Assembly (NCBI GenBank): GCA_018398575.1
Contig: JAGTXZ010000005.1
Coordinates: 1,488,001-1,552,000, forward strand
Length of the DNA stretch: 64,000 nucleotides
DNA from: Ampelomyces quisqualis
Lineage: Eukaryota > Ascomycota > Dothideomycetes > Pleosporales > Phaeosphaeriaceae
Direction of reading: 5' to 3'
The position numbers and the translations under genes are program-made. The notes under the pieces are model-generated. The model was not told the DNA's origin, searched no databases, and worked only from the letters and a program-made list of their open reading frames with translations. Shown one piece after another: positions 1 through 12,566 of this stretch (positions are counted from its first letter, which is position 1; the number at the start of each line of letters is the position of its first letter).

Positions 1-1497
1 TAGAATTAGCTACTAGTTTTACTAACTGTAAATTTCAATTAAAGAGTAAAGTTTAATAAAGTTAATTTTGTATAGATAAAGTAGCAAAAGGTAGTAAGCG
101 TAGGCTATAAGGTAGAAAACTACGCTAGTAGCTAACGTAACGCATAGACTAACTCTATATATTTTCTAGGTAGTAGGCTACTATAAAAAAACACTAGAAC
201 TATACGCCTATATTAGCTACGCGCTTTATTATATTATTTTATTATACTTAACACTATAGGATTAATTGAATTTAAGTAAATAAAGGTTATTTATAAGCCT
301 AAGAGCTTTTAACTACCTCTTCTAGTTAAAATCCTACTATATTTTAAAAAAGAGAAGTAGGCTTAACTTACTAAGGTAAAGGTACTAAATTTTTATTATT
401 AATTATACTAATATATTAAGAGTTTTACTTTTAGAAATAAAAAGATTAGTTATATTCTTAATTCTTAAAGTAGTAATACTCTAAAGTAAGGCTACCTAAT
501 AAATTTCTAGGTTAACTCTAGCAGGTATCTTAGTAGTAGCGCTATATAATTAAGGGAGCTAGCTAATATTATAAAGGCTAAGTCTTTGATTTATTAGTAG
601 ATTACTAGCTTAAGAAGAAGATTAAGAAGAGCGTTAGGAGTAAGGCATTGTCTCGAAGGTAGTAGAATAAGAAGCTTAAGAATAAGCTTAAGGCTCTAGC
701 AGTAAGGCACTTTACTAGTAAATAGTTTAGTAAGTTATTACACTTTTTTATTACATATATTTTACTTATATAGTATAGCTAAGTAGTTAATAACCTCTAT
801 TTCTTAAGTTAAAAAAATAAGAGGTTATCTAAATTAAGATTAATATACGCACTTGTAATTTTACTATAAATAAGTTAGCTTTAGTACTAGTAAACTCTAA
901 AAAAAAGCTAATAATATATTTAGCTTATACCTAAATATATAGAGCTAGTAGAGCTTTAGAAAAGATTATTTAGAAGAAGTACATTTATAGGCTATACCTT
1001 CTTAGAACTAATAGCTTTAAGATACCTTAGCTTAAGGCTAAACAGCTTAAGTTTTATAATAAGCTAACGCTAGAGAAATATGCTTTAGTAATAGATTAGA
1101 ATTAGTAGTAAGTTTATTATACTTCTTTATTATATACTTACACTAACCTAACTTATAAGAAGCGTAGCCTAACACCTCTTCTAGTATTTACTTCTAACCT
1201 AGTGCTCTATAGTAATAGGCTATATATTAAGAAATATACTAAGACTAAGTGTAAGAAAGAAGTAGAAGATTCTAGTAAAAAGCTAGAGGCCTATTCTAAG
1301 ACTCTACCTAATAATTATAAAGATAATAAGAATAGTAATCTATATAATAAGAATAGTAAATATAAAGATAAGAAGGCTAGAGATCTAAGTAATAGTACTT
1401 AGAAGAGGTTTTTAGACCTAGAGTAATATATAATTTCCTTTACTATACATTACTACCTAATACAGCCTATATATTAATACCTAATATAGTTTAAAGC
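1..1497 (+). repeat. Unclassified RIP-degraded repeat E, copy 1 (cut by window edge)
   Basis: This AT-rich stretch matches, in inverted orientation, about 57560-59200. Shared stretches include the Lys/Leu-rich coding-like segment near 600-740, the segment near 840-1010, and the Lys/Asn-rich tail at 1202-1402. Read on the plus strand with TAG/TAA taken as decayed Gln/Trp codons, both copies give a long frame ending in a Lys-rich tail. A GTAAGT-like donor in both copies near 730-745 hints at an intron. I do not recognise the family; a DNA transposon is likely because two dispersed copies share a coding-like frame and no LTRs are seen. No intact gene remains. Confidence 0.55.
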
Positions 1498-1779
1498 TAT
1501 AAGAGGTTTATATAGTAGTAAAGTTACAAGATAATAATAGTAGTGCAAATAGAAGTAAGTTAATTCCTGTTCTGCAACTTTAGTGCAGAACTACTCTTTT
1601 ATAGCTATAACTAGACGCGTATTCTTATAACTAGAATATACTAGGTCTATAATAGTATAGCGCTGTTAAGACGCTAGAGCAGCTGTGCGCGTTCTATACG
1701 TATAATAGCTAGAGTAGTGTTATAGTAGCGCAGGCAAATTACTACGCAACTAATAGCTCTACGCTATAGTATCTTTATA
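1498..1779 (-). repeat. 3' LTR of Gypsy A, left copy
   Basis: This 282-bp block is the reverse complement of the LTRs at 33900-34181 and 40641-40922 and has the same length. Ends read TATAAGAGG on the left and ATCTTTATA on the right, which fits TGTAA...TTACA after RIP. The element runs leftward on the minus strand, so this is its 3' LTR. Its 5' LTR partner is missing because the element is truncated near 14580. Confidence 0.85.
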
Positions 1780-1839
1780 ATTATTTTTTTCTTTTTAGAA
1801 TTACTATCTTAATAATTTATATAACATTAGGTCTTATTA

Positions 1840-3036
1840 GTGTATACCTAACGTTATTATTATAAAGGATATTATTATACTAAGGCTAAAACTCTAAGTA
1901 AATCTAAAAGGCAGCTAGTAGCTATAGTAATAGTAGAAATACAGTAGAACTTTATATACCTAATCCTTTTTACTTTTTTAGTAACAATTATATTACTATA
2001 ACTACTATACTATCTTCTAGCTCTACGCTGTTATAACTTTATTACCTCTATATTAATTACTATAAGTACTACGCCTATACTACTCTCTACTTTTACTATC
2101 TCTATAAGTAGTGTAACACTAGCGTTACAATATTACTAACCTAGCGCTTAGGCTACGCCTGTTACCTGCTATAGTAGCGTTTCTAATGTTAAGTTAGCAA
2201 ATTTAATTTACCTCTATTACGCTAAGAGCCTAAAGCTTACTAGTACTTATTATAACCTTGTAGTTAGTAGTCTACACTACAGCCTTTACTAGAGTAAGAA
2301 GAAGCCTTACCTTAAAGTTTTTACTAATTTTGTTAAAGGCTAGAATACTATGTACTAGTAGTAGTAGTATCTTACTACTAAAGAAGACTCTAACTCTACT
2401 ATAGTTACTGCGTAGAAGATAGTACTACGCTAGTAGACTAGCTTAGTAGAGCTTTTCTTGTGCACTAAGGTTAAGCATAGAAGTTATTATTAGCCTAAGA
2501 GTAATAAGATCTAGATTCTATAGGTTAAGGTAACTAACTACCTATCTACTATAGTATAAGGCACCTTTAACTTGCTATAGGCTTAGGTAAGTTATTTTTT
2601 CTATTTCTTACAGTTGCTACGCTAGCGTTCTAACAGCGTCTAGGCTAACTTTCTCTTTCTTAGTAAGGCTAACGCGCAGTTTAACTTTAACTTTAATCTA
2701 AAAGAAAAGAAGTCTTTTTTTAGGTCTAAGCCTAGGTCTAAGAGTAGTAGTACTAGTAAAAGTAGAGATAGAGATAAAACCTTTCTCTTAGAAAGCCCTA
2801 GCCTTATGCCTTCTTCTAAGAAGAAGGGCAAGAGTAAGGCTAAGGCTAAGGCTAAAGCTAAGCCTAAGGCTAAATCTAAGCCTAAGCTTAAGAAGCGCCT
2901 AGCTTTAGCTAGTCTTACTAAAAAGCTTACGTCTAAGCGCGTTAAGAGCTTAGATACGTTAGGTTACTTAGTGTATACTATAATAGCAACAGTAAGAAGT
3001 AAAGTCTTATTAGAGTTAGGTAATACTATCTTCTAG
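1840..3036 (+). pseudogene. Antisense accessory ORF of Gypsy A (Lys-rich tail), left copy
   Basis: On the strand opposite gag-pol, one reading frame runs about 400 codons from near 1840 to the stop at 3036, interrupted only by TAA and TAG codons, as expected from RIP of CAA/CAG and TGG. The middle carries a run of decayed Trp codons near 2355. The last 77 codons (2806-3036) are intact and start with an alternating Lys-Ala-Lys-Ser tract, basic enough to suggest nucleic-acid binding or a nuclear location. The frame converges on pol and lies between pol and the 3' LTR. A matching decayed copy lies at 39384-40580. I know no domain for it. Confidence 0.6.
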
Positions 3037-5717
3037 AAATAGTAGAAAGAGGTAAAGAATAGAAGGCTTAGTAATAATTTACTAGGCTTTCTAAGCTTCT
3101 ATAAATAAAGCTAATAAAGATAATAATAAGTTCTTAGGCTAAGCTAGTAGTTGTGCTTAGCTGCGCTACTAAGGCGCTAGTAGTGCGCTAGTAAGGCGCC
3201 TTTGTTTTCTTATGTTTTTTTTTGTATATTAATTGTATAAGTAATTAATCTTCTCTTTAGTTATACTTTTCTATAAGTAATTTATCTATATCTTTTTAAT
3301 TAACCTATTTGTTATATTCTAAGGGCTAGTCTTTCTATTTTACTAGGTAATTTACTAAACGCCTATTACGCCTCTTTACTAACACAGCTTTAACCTTATA
3401 GTATTGTTATAGCTCTTTACTATTATCTAGATTAATAGGCCTAGGTAAAGTTAACTCTTTTCTCTTTTTAGCTACAAATAGCTAGAGTAAGAAGGTGTAG
3501 AATACTAGGTAGAATTTTATACGTAATAAAAGTAAGATTCTAAAAGCTTATAAGCTAATTTACTCTTCTACTAGAAAAGAGCCTATCTAGCGCAGTAATA
3601 GCTTTCTGCTAGCGCTGCGCAGGCGTAGATGCTTTGTTAACAAGAGGATTATATCTCTAGGTTTAAACCTTTAAAGCCTATGTTTTTTATTATAATATTA
3701 CTCTTAATATTATAAAGTTTTATGCTAGTATTTAGCTAGAGTGTCTTAAGTTTATATAAGCTTTTGTAACCTTTCTCTAACGCTAGAGACTTTAGTAGGC
3801 GCTGTTAGCTTACAGTTAAGGCATAGGTAAAACTTATAGGAAGCAAAGAATAAGAATATTTCTAATATAGCCTACTTAGTATTATTATATATAAATTCTG
3901 CTAGTAATAAGAGATGTACCTAATCTTCTTAATAATTACTTAAAAAAGCTCTTAGGTATTGCTTAAGAGTCTAATTTTACTATTCTGTTTACCTATCTAT
4001 TTATAAGTAAAAAGTAGTACTAAGCTAGCGTTTTACCTTTACTATAAAGTAGAAGTCTACTTAAAATTATAAAGTAAAGATACTTTCTTAATCTAATACA
4101 ATACCTTTAGGTAATCTAAAGAATTGTATAACGTATTCTAAGAATAGATCTACTAACTATAAGGTAGTAACTATCTTTTATATAAAAATATACTTAGCTA
4201 TTTTAGTATACTTATTAACTATAATAAGTATTGCGTTATATATAACGCTGTAGCGCTAAGTAAGTAGTAGGCCTATAATAAAATTTATTATAATTTCTTA
4301 CTATAGTTTCTAAGGTTAAAGAAGCGCGTTTAATACACTAGTAGGGCGCTGCTTAAGTAACTTTATACCTTAGCACACTAAGTAAGAGTTAATATACTTC
4401 TTAAGCTCTTTTTTAAGCCTAGACTAATAGTAGTATTAGGCTACAAGCTTAAGCGTTTTAGCTTACCTAAAATAGCTAGCAAGTAGATTGTTGTAATACA
4501 GCTTAAGAAGCTTAGCTTTAAGAGCTAGCTCTAGTAGAGTATATAATTAGTTCTTAAACTAAAGGCTACCTAAAGTATTAAGCTTCTAGTACTTTAGGCG
4601 TTTACTAGCGCCTTAATAGGTATATACTAGAGATATAACGTTTTTGTGCATTATAACTGCTTCTAGGTTATTCTGTTATACTTGTATACAGATTTTAAAA
4701 AAGAACTTAGAAAGTTTCTTATAAGCTAACCTCTTTAAGGCTACAGCTCTTACTTGTAACTGCGTAACCCTTTAGGCTATTACTAGTCTGCTCTTAGAAA
4801 TCTTCTAATTAGAACTGTAGCTTCTAGCTATTGCCTTAACGCTATACACTAGGCTTTGTAACTGCATAACTCTTTAGGTTATTACTAGTCTACTCTTAAA
4901 GATTTTCTAATTAGAGCTATAGCTTATAGCTGTTACCTTAACGCTATGCGCTAGGCTTATAGAAACATCTTTATTAAGATGTAGAGTGCCTACTTACTAT
5001 TAAGCTATTATCTAGCTTTCTACTAACATAGGCTCTTTACTAGGTAGCTTAGCTTAGGTTTTTACTAGCTGTAACTTCTTTTACAGTACTAGTAATATAT
5101 CTTATAGTTAAATATCTAGCGTGTTGCTGTTATCTATAAGTTATCTTAAAGGCCTATTTATAGAATTTATCTTTTTAGACTAATACTTAATCTTAAAGTT
5201 ATAAGTAGCTAGCTTTATTACTTAGCTAGCCTGTCTCTTAAATAGAGTTAACATGCCTATAAAGCTGCGTAGGTTGTTAAAGTCTATTTATATTTCTAAC
5301 TAAACTACTAGCCTCTTAACGTAGTAACGCTCGTGCTGCACTACTATAATAATAGTAAGAAGCTCTAAGTTATATATATAGTAGTTTCTTTCTATAAGTA
5401 AGAGTTTTCTTAACTAGAAGGCTATAGAGTGCTAGTTTCTATCTGTATAGAGTTAAGAAAAGATACCTACTACCTCTTAGATAGAGGTATTAGTTTCTTG
5501 CTTAGATAAGAGTATATAGTTATAGTACTATAAGACTAGCGTAGTTATAAACTTATTGTAAAGCTATCGCTTTATCTTTTCTACTGCGTTAGGCTAGCTA
5601 AAAGAACTAGACTTCTTTTCTTAAACTAATTCCTTTAGAAGATTAGTAATAAGGCTAATAATAATAGAAAAACTTTGTATAAAGCGTTAATAGAAGTTTA
5701 TAAAGCCTAGAAAGACT

Positions 5718-5722
5718 TAAAC
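5718..5722. repeat. Target-site duplication of Gypsy B, left
   Basis: TAAAC directly precedes the 5' LTR and matches TAAAT at 12866-12870. The single difference is a C to T before an A, exactly a RIP change, so this is a 5-bp duplication later mutated. Confidence 0.75.
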
Positions 5723-6021
5723 TATAACAAGCACATGCAAACACATGTTACATCTGATACCTTATAAAGGCTTAGTAATAGATTATATAGGGAGCTAGTA
5801 GATTAGGACTAAAAGCGCTCTAACAGCGCTCTAACTCAGCTGCTACGCCTACTATAAATATAAGCCTATAGCATAGATAGAGGACAAGTTTCTCTTGTCC
5901 TTCTGTACAAGACCTATAGGTGTATAGCTAATCTAGAATCTCTAATACAATACGCACTCCTATATGCCTCTAATACGTATCTAATTTAATCTCAATAGCT
6001 ATACCTACCTGCGTTGTTACA
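5723..6021 (+). repeat. 5' LTR of Gypsy B
   Basis: This 299-bp direct repeat matches 12567-12865 with only scattered RIP-type differences. It begins TATAACA (from TGTAACA) and ends TGTTACA. It contains a purine-free TCTCTTGTCC stretch repeated as an imperfect palindrome near 5880-5905. The primer-binding region follows at 6022. Confidence 0.9.
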
Positions 6022-6289
6022 TTACAAGAGAAACTTTGTCCTACTAGTAATAGCATTTAGATAATATTACAATTTACTTTTAAAAAGATTGCGTTAAAAC
6101 GCATAGAACAATATCTAAATTAGATCTGTTTGCGACCTTAAATCTATTAAACACAGTTAGGATCCCTTAGATCTTCTAACAGCTAAAGCCTTTAGGTTTA
6201 GATCTTTCTATTAACACATAGTTAGGATTACTTTAGTAAAAGTTGCGTTTAGCGCTATAATAGAAACTTAGAAACTATTAATAACCTAG

Positions 6290-7560
6290 GAGTATTAGAG
6301 GCAACGCTAATAACTCCCCCTAAAGAACTAACTCTAGGAGCCTTTCTCTAAGACAACTCTGTATTAACTGTTACAACCTAGCAACAGAGTGCTAAAGCAA
6401 GAAAGACAGACACTAAGAAATCCCCTTAGCCTAGAGCTAGACCTATACCTCTACTAAATCTTACCCCTGCCTAAATAGAGGTTAATTAATTACAATAAGA
6501 ACTAAAACAGGTATTAGCAGAGATTAATTCCCTTAAGGAAGGACTAACTTGTTTAGTAGGACTAGACAAGCCTCTGCCTACTACTAAAACCCCCTAGAAC
6601 TCCTCTGCACCCTACTGTTTATCTAACAGCTCTATATCTAAGTACTTATATTACTATAAAGGCTCTTGCTAACTTTAACAATCTAAGAAAACGCCTAATA
6701 TAGACAATCTTAGTAATAGAAAAGATCCTACCTTCTGCTAATAGCAGGCCTCTATCTAGGATTAACTTAAAATTAACTTAGATTACTATTAGACTAAAAG
6801 ACAACGCATAGCCTTAGTATAGGGCTATACTACAGAATTAGCCAAGGGCTATCTTAAGCTACAATATTTATTAGATACTAATTAAGAACAATTCTAGAAC
6901 GCTAAGTAAATAATTAAGCTACTTAAGTCTTACTTTATTATAGGTAACAAGGTAGCCAAAAGCTGTGCAGCGTTTAATTAATTATAGATAACAAAGAAGA
7001 AAACGTTCTCCTTGTTTAAAGCTAGGTTTCTAAGTTCTGCAGTTAAGGGACAAGTACTCTCTTTAGAGTAGTTTTACTACTTATAGACAAAAATCACACT
7101 AGGACTACAAGCCTCTAACCTAGGATTTAGGCACTAATAAAGGAACTTATTTGATTAGATAGTAGAACACCTTACTACATACAATATAAAGTAGAAGAAC
7201 AACTCTACGCTAAGTATAACACTAGTTGCTACTAAATTACTAATTAGGCAGGCCCTATAAACTAATTTAGAGCTAAATTAGACTACTACTGCAAGCGCCC
7301 TAACACATTCTGCGCTAGCCTATTAATTTACAACAGTGTGTCTTTCTACAAAGACCTCTAAGCTAGAATAATAGAAGACCCTTAGTAGTTGTTATAATTG
7401 CAGTAAGCTAGAATACTACTCTAGTAACTGCACAAAACTACGTATACGTTAGATTAAAGCTGTAGAAGTAGATAAGTTTAAAGATGCTTAAGAGCAACCT
7501 AACCAAGAGGTATATTATATAGGAAACAGAAGTGCCTAGGAAGACTTCTCTCTCTAGGCC
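6290..7560 (+). pseudogene. Gypsy B gag, RIP-degraded
   Basis: Coding-like sequence for the retrotransposon capsid protein. Its clearest mark is a CCHC zinc knuckle at 7390-7431, reading Cys-X2-Cys-X4-Tyr-X4-Cys: all three cysteines survive and the histidine has become Tyr (CAT to TAT). In-frame TAG/TAA stops are scattered along the frame. The start is not certain; no intact ATG can be chosen. Confidence 0.65.
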
Positions 7561-8039
7561 TAAACTATTATAATCTATTATACCTTAACCTTTCTTATTT
7601 GTTTTGCAGTCCTTATTTCCTTATACCTACGCTTCTTTATAACTAAGGCATTAGTTTACGCCTTAATACTCTTGTTAACACTAGTGCTTAAGGTTTTCTA
7701 TTTTTAAATACACAAATTGTTTTATCTGTTTCTAAAGCTTTATATTAACCTATCTAGAAGCTTCCCTTTTAGGTTTAGGTGCGTAGCTTTAAGGATTAGA
7801 TTACTTCTGCAGTTACTTAATATATTTAACTACACTTAAATATTAATAGCTAAAAGATTTTAAACTGTCTATTCTTTATTCTTAATCTTAGGTCTTAGAA
7901 TTATATACTTAGCCTCTAATAGTTAAAACAATTTAAGATTCAATTAGATACAGATAGGTTACAGTTTATTTGGCTATCTAAGTACCCCTATTCCTATAAT
8001 CCTTTACCCTCTATTCCTACTATTCTATATTAAGCTACA

Positions 8040-11000
8040 GTACTAGCTACTATCTATCTTAATGTGCAATAACACAACGCTCTATAGAAGAAAGAAGACT
8101 ATTATATTTAAAACAGTCCTTACTGTTCCTCTTCTTCTATTTATTATATTAAGGGATGCTTAAAGCTCCTATTAGCCTAAAAAATCTCAGAGATTTCTTA
8201 TACCCTAACTAAGCAAATCCGCTTAGAGTCTAAACTCCCTCTAACTACCCGCATTACTCTTATTTCTGCCAATACATTCTACTTTATTATAAAGAAGCCC
8301 TAAAACAAGTTCTTTACAACCAGCCTATATAAGATTAATAGGATCCTCGCCTCTAAGGACAACGTAGCTAATTAACGCTAATTAGATAAGCAATTACCTA
8401 CCTGTTACTCTTAGTATTAAGATATATTTAGTAAGTTAGCAGCTAATCAATTGCCTTCTTATTGTCTGTATAATTATAAGATTATTCTTAAAAAACTATT
8501 ACTAAATGTGTTTAGTCCCTTATACAAGCAAAATTAGAAGAAGCTAAAAGCTACTAAGGCCTACGTCTAGGAACACCTTTAGAAGGGTTTTATTAAGGCT
8601 AGCCAAAGTCCTTTTGCCTTACCTATTCTTTGTATACGTAAACTAAATAGAGATATACGCATCTGTATAGACTACTAGAAGATTAACGCCCTTACGCGCA
8701 AGAACGTCTATCTAATCCCTTGCATTAATAAGCTGCTATTACGTTTCTCTAAAGCTAAGATCTTTACTAAGTTTAACATTAGAGCTGCCTTTAATAAAAT
8801 TTGTATAGATTCTAACTCTAAAGAGTATACTACCTTTTGAACCTGTTACAGTACATATAAGTGTAAGGTGCTCCCTTTTAGCTTATATAATAGGCTAGTA
8901 ACGTATTAGCGCTATATAAACAATATACTAATTAATTATCTTAATAATTTCTGCATTGCGTATCTTAATAATATCTTAATCTACTTAGAGGATATAAACG
9001 CACACTAGAAACACGTTTAAAAGGTCCTAGAGCGCCTACACACTATAGGACTCTAAGTAGACATCTAGAAGAGTAAATTCTATATAACCTGCACAAAGTA
9101 TCTAGGTTACGTTTTGACAAACTAGAGCACTAAAGTTAACTCTAACAAGGTAGAAGCACTCTAAAACTAGGCTAAACCTACTACAGTTACTAGCGTTAAG
9201 TTATTTCTTAGTTTTACTAGTTTCTATTAACAATTTATTAAGGATTTCTTCTATGTAGCTAAACTAATTATAAAGCTTTAAAGTCCTGCTACACTGTTTA
9301 AATAGACTACAGACTGCTAACAGGCTTTTAATTAGATTAAAGCCTTACTCCTAGCTATTCCTACACTATCTTATTTTTATCCTAAGTATAATATAAAGTT
9401 AGAAACTAACGCGTTAGATAGAGTAATAGCAGAAGTACTCTCTTAGAAGCACCTAGACAATAAGTAGTATCCTGTAGCCTTCTACAGTTACGCCCTATCT
9501 AGAGCTAAGCTTAATTAGGAAATATATAATAAAGAACTTTTTACTATCCTAAAAGCGTTTAAGAAGTAGAGAGCTAAACTTACCTCTATACAGAGTTAAA
9601 TCTAGGTGTATTTAGATTACTACTCTTTAGAATACTTTATAACTACTAAGGTTCTTAATACACGTTAAGTATAATAGGTAGAAATTATTACCTCTTTTAA
9701 TTTCTGCATTAAGTACACGCCTAGCAAGCTTAACAAGCAAGCTAATATCCTAAGCTAAAGGGAACAGGACGTTAGTAAGGTTAAGGCTGCCTAACAAGAC
9801 AACAGATCTTATGTACTTCTAGGACCTAAACGCCTAAACCCCCTTATTAACTCTAAACTGGCTTAGAACTACGTCTGTAACTAGCTAGAGGTTAATATTT
9901 TAGCTATTTTAGTCTAATCTATTAGTGCCCCCCTAAATCTTAACTTATTAGAACTAATTAAAGCCCTACTAGCAGAAAATTACTACTCTTTTAAGAAAGA
10001 ATGCCTTACGTTGCTATAGCTATATTATATCTAAGAAGGACTACTGCTATATTACTTACGCCTATATATACCTAGGGATTCCTCTTTATACAGTTAACTA
10101 ATTAGAGAGGCTTACAATTAGGTATTTACTACTTATCTAAGCGCTATAAAGACGTATTAGCTTCTATTTTAGCAGTATTATTAGAAAGATATAGAGGCTA
10201 TATGTAAACGCTATGTACAAAACTGCGTTGCCTGTTAAAGATCCTATCTAAGACAGCTCTAATCCTAAGGTTTCCTTTATCTATTACTAATTCCTAGTTA
10301 GCCTATATAGCATCTATGTATAGATTTTAAGACCTTTCTAAAAGACTATTATAGCTATAATCAGATTATAGTAATTATTAATTGTCTATCTAAGCAAGCT
10401 GTTTCTATTCTTTACTACAAAATAATTAACGCTTAAGAAATAGCTTACTTGTTTATCTAATAGGTATACTAATTTAGCTACACGCCTAAAAGTATAGTAT
10501 CTGACTGCAGACCCTAGTTTGTTTCCTAATTCTAGTCTAAATTCTGCAAGATCCTAGGCGTACAACTTAAGCTTTCTATAGCCTACTATAAATAAACTAA
10601 TAGACAAACTAAGATTATAAACAAGTATATTAATTAATAATTAAGGCCTTTTGTATCTTATTACTAGGACAACTAGAGTAACCTCTTGCTAATAATTAAT
10701 TACGCTTAAGCTACGCTGCTGTACTCTGCAATTAGTATAGCGCTATACTAGCTCTTGTTTAGATCTAAACTATAATAGAGCTAGGATTAGTTATTATCTC
10801 CTTTAAAACACAAAGATATAAACGTTAAGGATACTTTAAGCTTAGCTACCTACATATATAAAGCCTAGCGCACAGCTAAGAATAATATAGAGAAGGCGCA
10901 GAAATAGATAGCTGCAGAGGTAAATAAATACTATTAACCTGTTAATTAGGCAGTAGGTAATAAGGTTTACTTCTTAACCTAAAACCTATCTATTACCTAC

Positions 11001-11200
11001 CTAAGTTGCAAACTTGCTAAATTGTAAAAAGGCCCCTTTAAAGTTCTAGAACAAATTGGCTATTTATTCTAACTAAAGCTACCTAAAGGCTCTAAGATCT
11101 ATAACGTATTTGCTCTAGACGTTCTCCGCAAGGACTCTAATAACTCTCTACCTAGTTAGCTAAGCCTAAACCTATCTAGCATCCTAATTTAAGGCGTTAA
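8040..11200 (+). pseudogene. Gypsy B pol (RT, RNase H, integrase), RIP-degraded
   Basis: The polyprotein that copies and inserts the element. RT is marked by a Y-x-K-I-N-A-L-T block at about 8669-8695 and by the catalytic box at 8961-8972, where Y-L-D-D now reads Y-L-N-N. RNase H follows with L-E-T-N-A-L-D at 9399-9419, a decayed L-E-T-D-A-S-D. Integrase is marked near 10581-10613 by the decayed Y-H-P-Q-T-D-G-Q-T block. Loss of both catalytic aspartates alone kills RT. Confidence 0.8.
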
Positions 11201-11500
11201 AGAATAGAAAGTAGAAGAGATCTTAGCTAGCAAGCTATACTACTCTATCCTAAAGTATTATATAAAATAGGTAGGCTATAATTCTAACCCTACCTAGTAT
11301 AATGCCTTAAACTTTATAGGCGCTTTATATATGTTATAAGTGTTTTATAAACGCTATCTAAAACAGCTAAGACCTCTACAGGCGTTAGCTAAGTAGATTA
11401 CAGCATAGAAAAAAGAAGTTAAAGATCTTATAGCATTACAAGACAATTATATTAGGGAGATTAAACTTAATATTACAACTACTACACTAGTAGGTAACAG

Positions 11501-12241
11501 CTATTAACAATAGGAGTCTTACTCTTCTATTAGATCTAATAGTAGACTATTGCTACTACTAGTAGGACGTTCTTAACTGTCTAAATCTCTAGGTACAGAC
11601 ACTAACGTACTACCTGGTTGTCCTCTATTCTAGCCCTGCCTGCTATAAGTACTAGCCTCTTACGCTGCTGCCTCCTGCTCTACTACTACTTAAAACGTTA
11701 CTGCCTACGCCTCCTCTTACTCTACTAACTAATTGGCTCTTAATACTATTATAACATCTACTAGCTAAGTAACTATACTAGTTAACCTAGCTGTACTCTT
11801 CCTAAGCAACCTAACCTCCTTAGCTATTGCCCTAACCTCCCTAGCTAGCTCCTTCCTCTAGTAATAAGCGCTAACTAACAAGTTAGTATTATTTATATTA
11901 GCTACTTGTATAGTGCTTACTTGCATAACAGTAGCTAACTAAAACACTGCCTTCTTAACAGTAGCCTTCTGCTCTAACACTACTTTGTTAGACTTGTCTC
12001 TACTTAAGGTAGTAAACCTATAGTTAAGGGCCTTAGAAAGGCTATTATACTTCTAGCCTGTATATAGGAGAACTAGGCAACACTTCTTATTTAAGAGTGT
12101 GCAATAAGCACACTTCTTAGACACGTCTGAATAGAATCTAAACTTAATATTAAAATAGCTGCAGGCAAAAGCTCTTACAGCCTATAAGCAAACAACCTAA
12201 TAGGCTAAGGGATAAGCTCTAGGAGAGATAGGAATAGGCAT
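11501..12241 (-). pseudogene. Antisense accessory ORF of Gypsy B (Cys motif plus coiled coil)
   Basis: On the minus strand an ATG at 12241 opens a frame of about 246 codons ending at the double stop near 11501-11506. Every internal stop is TAA or TAG, mostly where Gln would fit. Near residues 45-60 it has Cys-X2-Cys-X6-Cys-Cys, then a tract of Lys, Glu, Arg and hydrophobic residues spaced like a coiled coil, then a Gln/Glu/Ala-rich part. It lies downstream of pol and converges on it. The function is unknown; a zinc-binding coiled-coil protein is inference. Confidence 0.55.
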
Positions 12242-12566
12242 TATATATATCTGCAAAATAGTTAGCTAGTAATTAAATTAGAAGGGTAGTTAGATAGCTA
12301 TAGGTATATAAACGTATAGAGAGAGAGTATAGAAAAGTAGTATACTAGAGGGCCAGCCTTGTATATATGCTTAAAAAAACTTAAGGTAAAGTTAGGAATG
12401 TTAAACGCGCTAACGCGCTGGTTAAAACAATAACAAACAGCTATATTACGTTATCCTAAAATAAACTTAAGGTAAATAAGAGTTTACAATAATTTAGAGA
12501 GGTATCTAAAACAACACTAATATAAACCTAATTAATAGAGACTATTGATTTTAAGAAGAGGGGTAA

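Noticed and set aside
1202..1402. Open frame of 66 codons as a separate gene
   Set aside because: It starts at GTG, lies within repeat E and matches decayed sequence near 57660-57860.
2588..2616. GTAAG...TTACAG stretch as an intron in the antisense ORF
   Set aside because: Under 30 nt is too short for a fungal intron, and the reading frame continues unbroken through it.
2806..3036. Short open frame with a Lys-rich start as a host gene
   Set aside because: It is the intact end of the antisense ORF of Gypsy A, repeated in the right copy, so it is annotated there.
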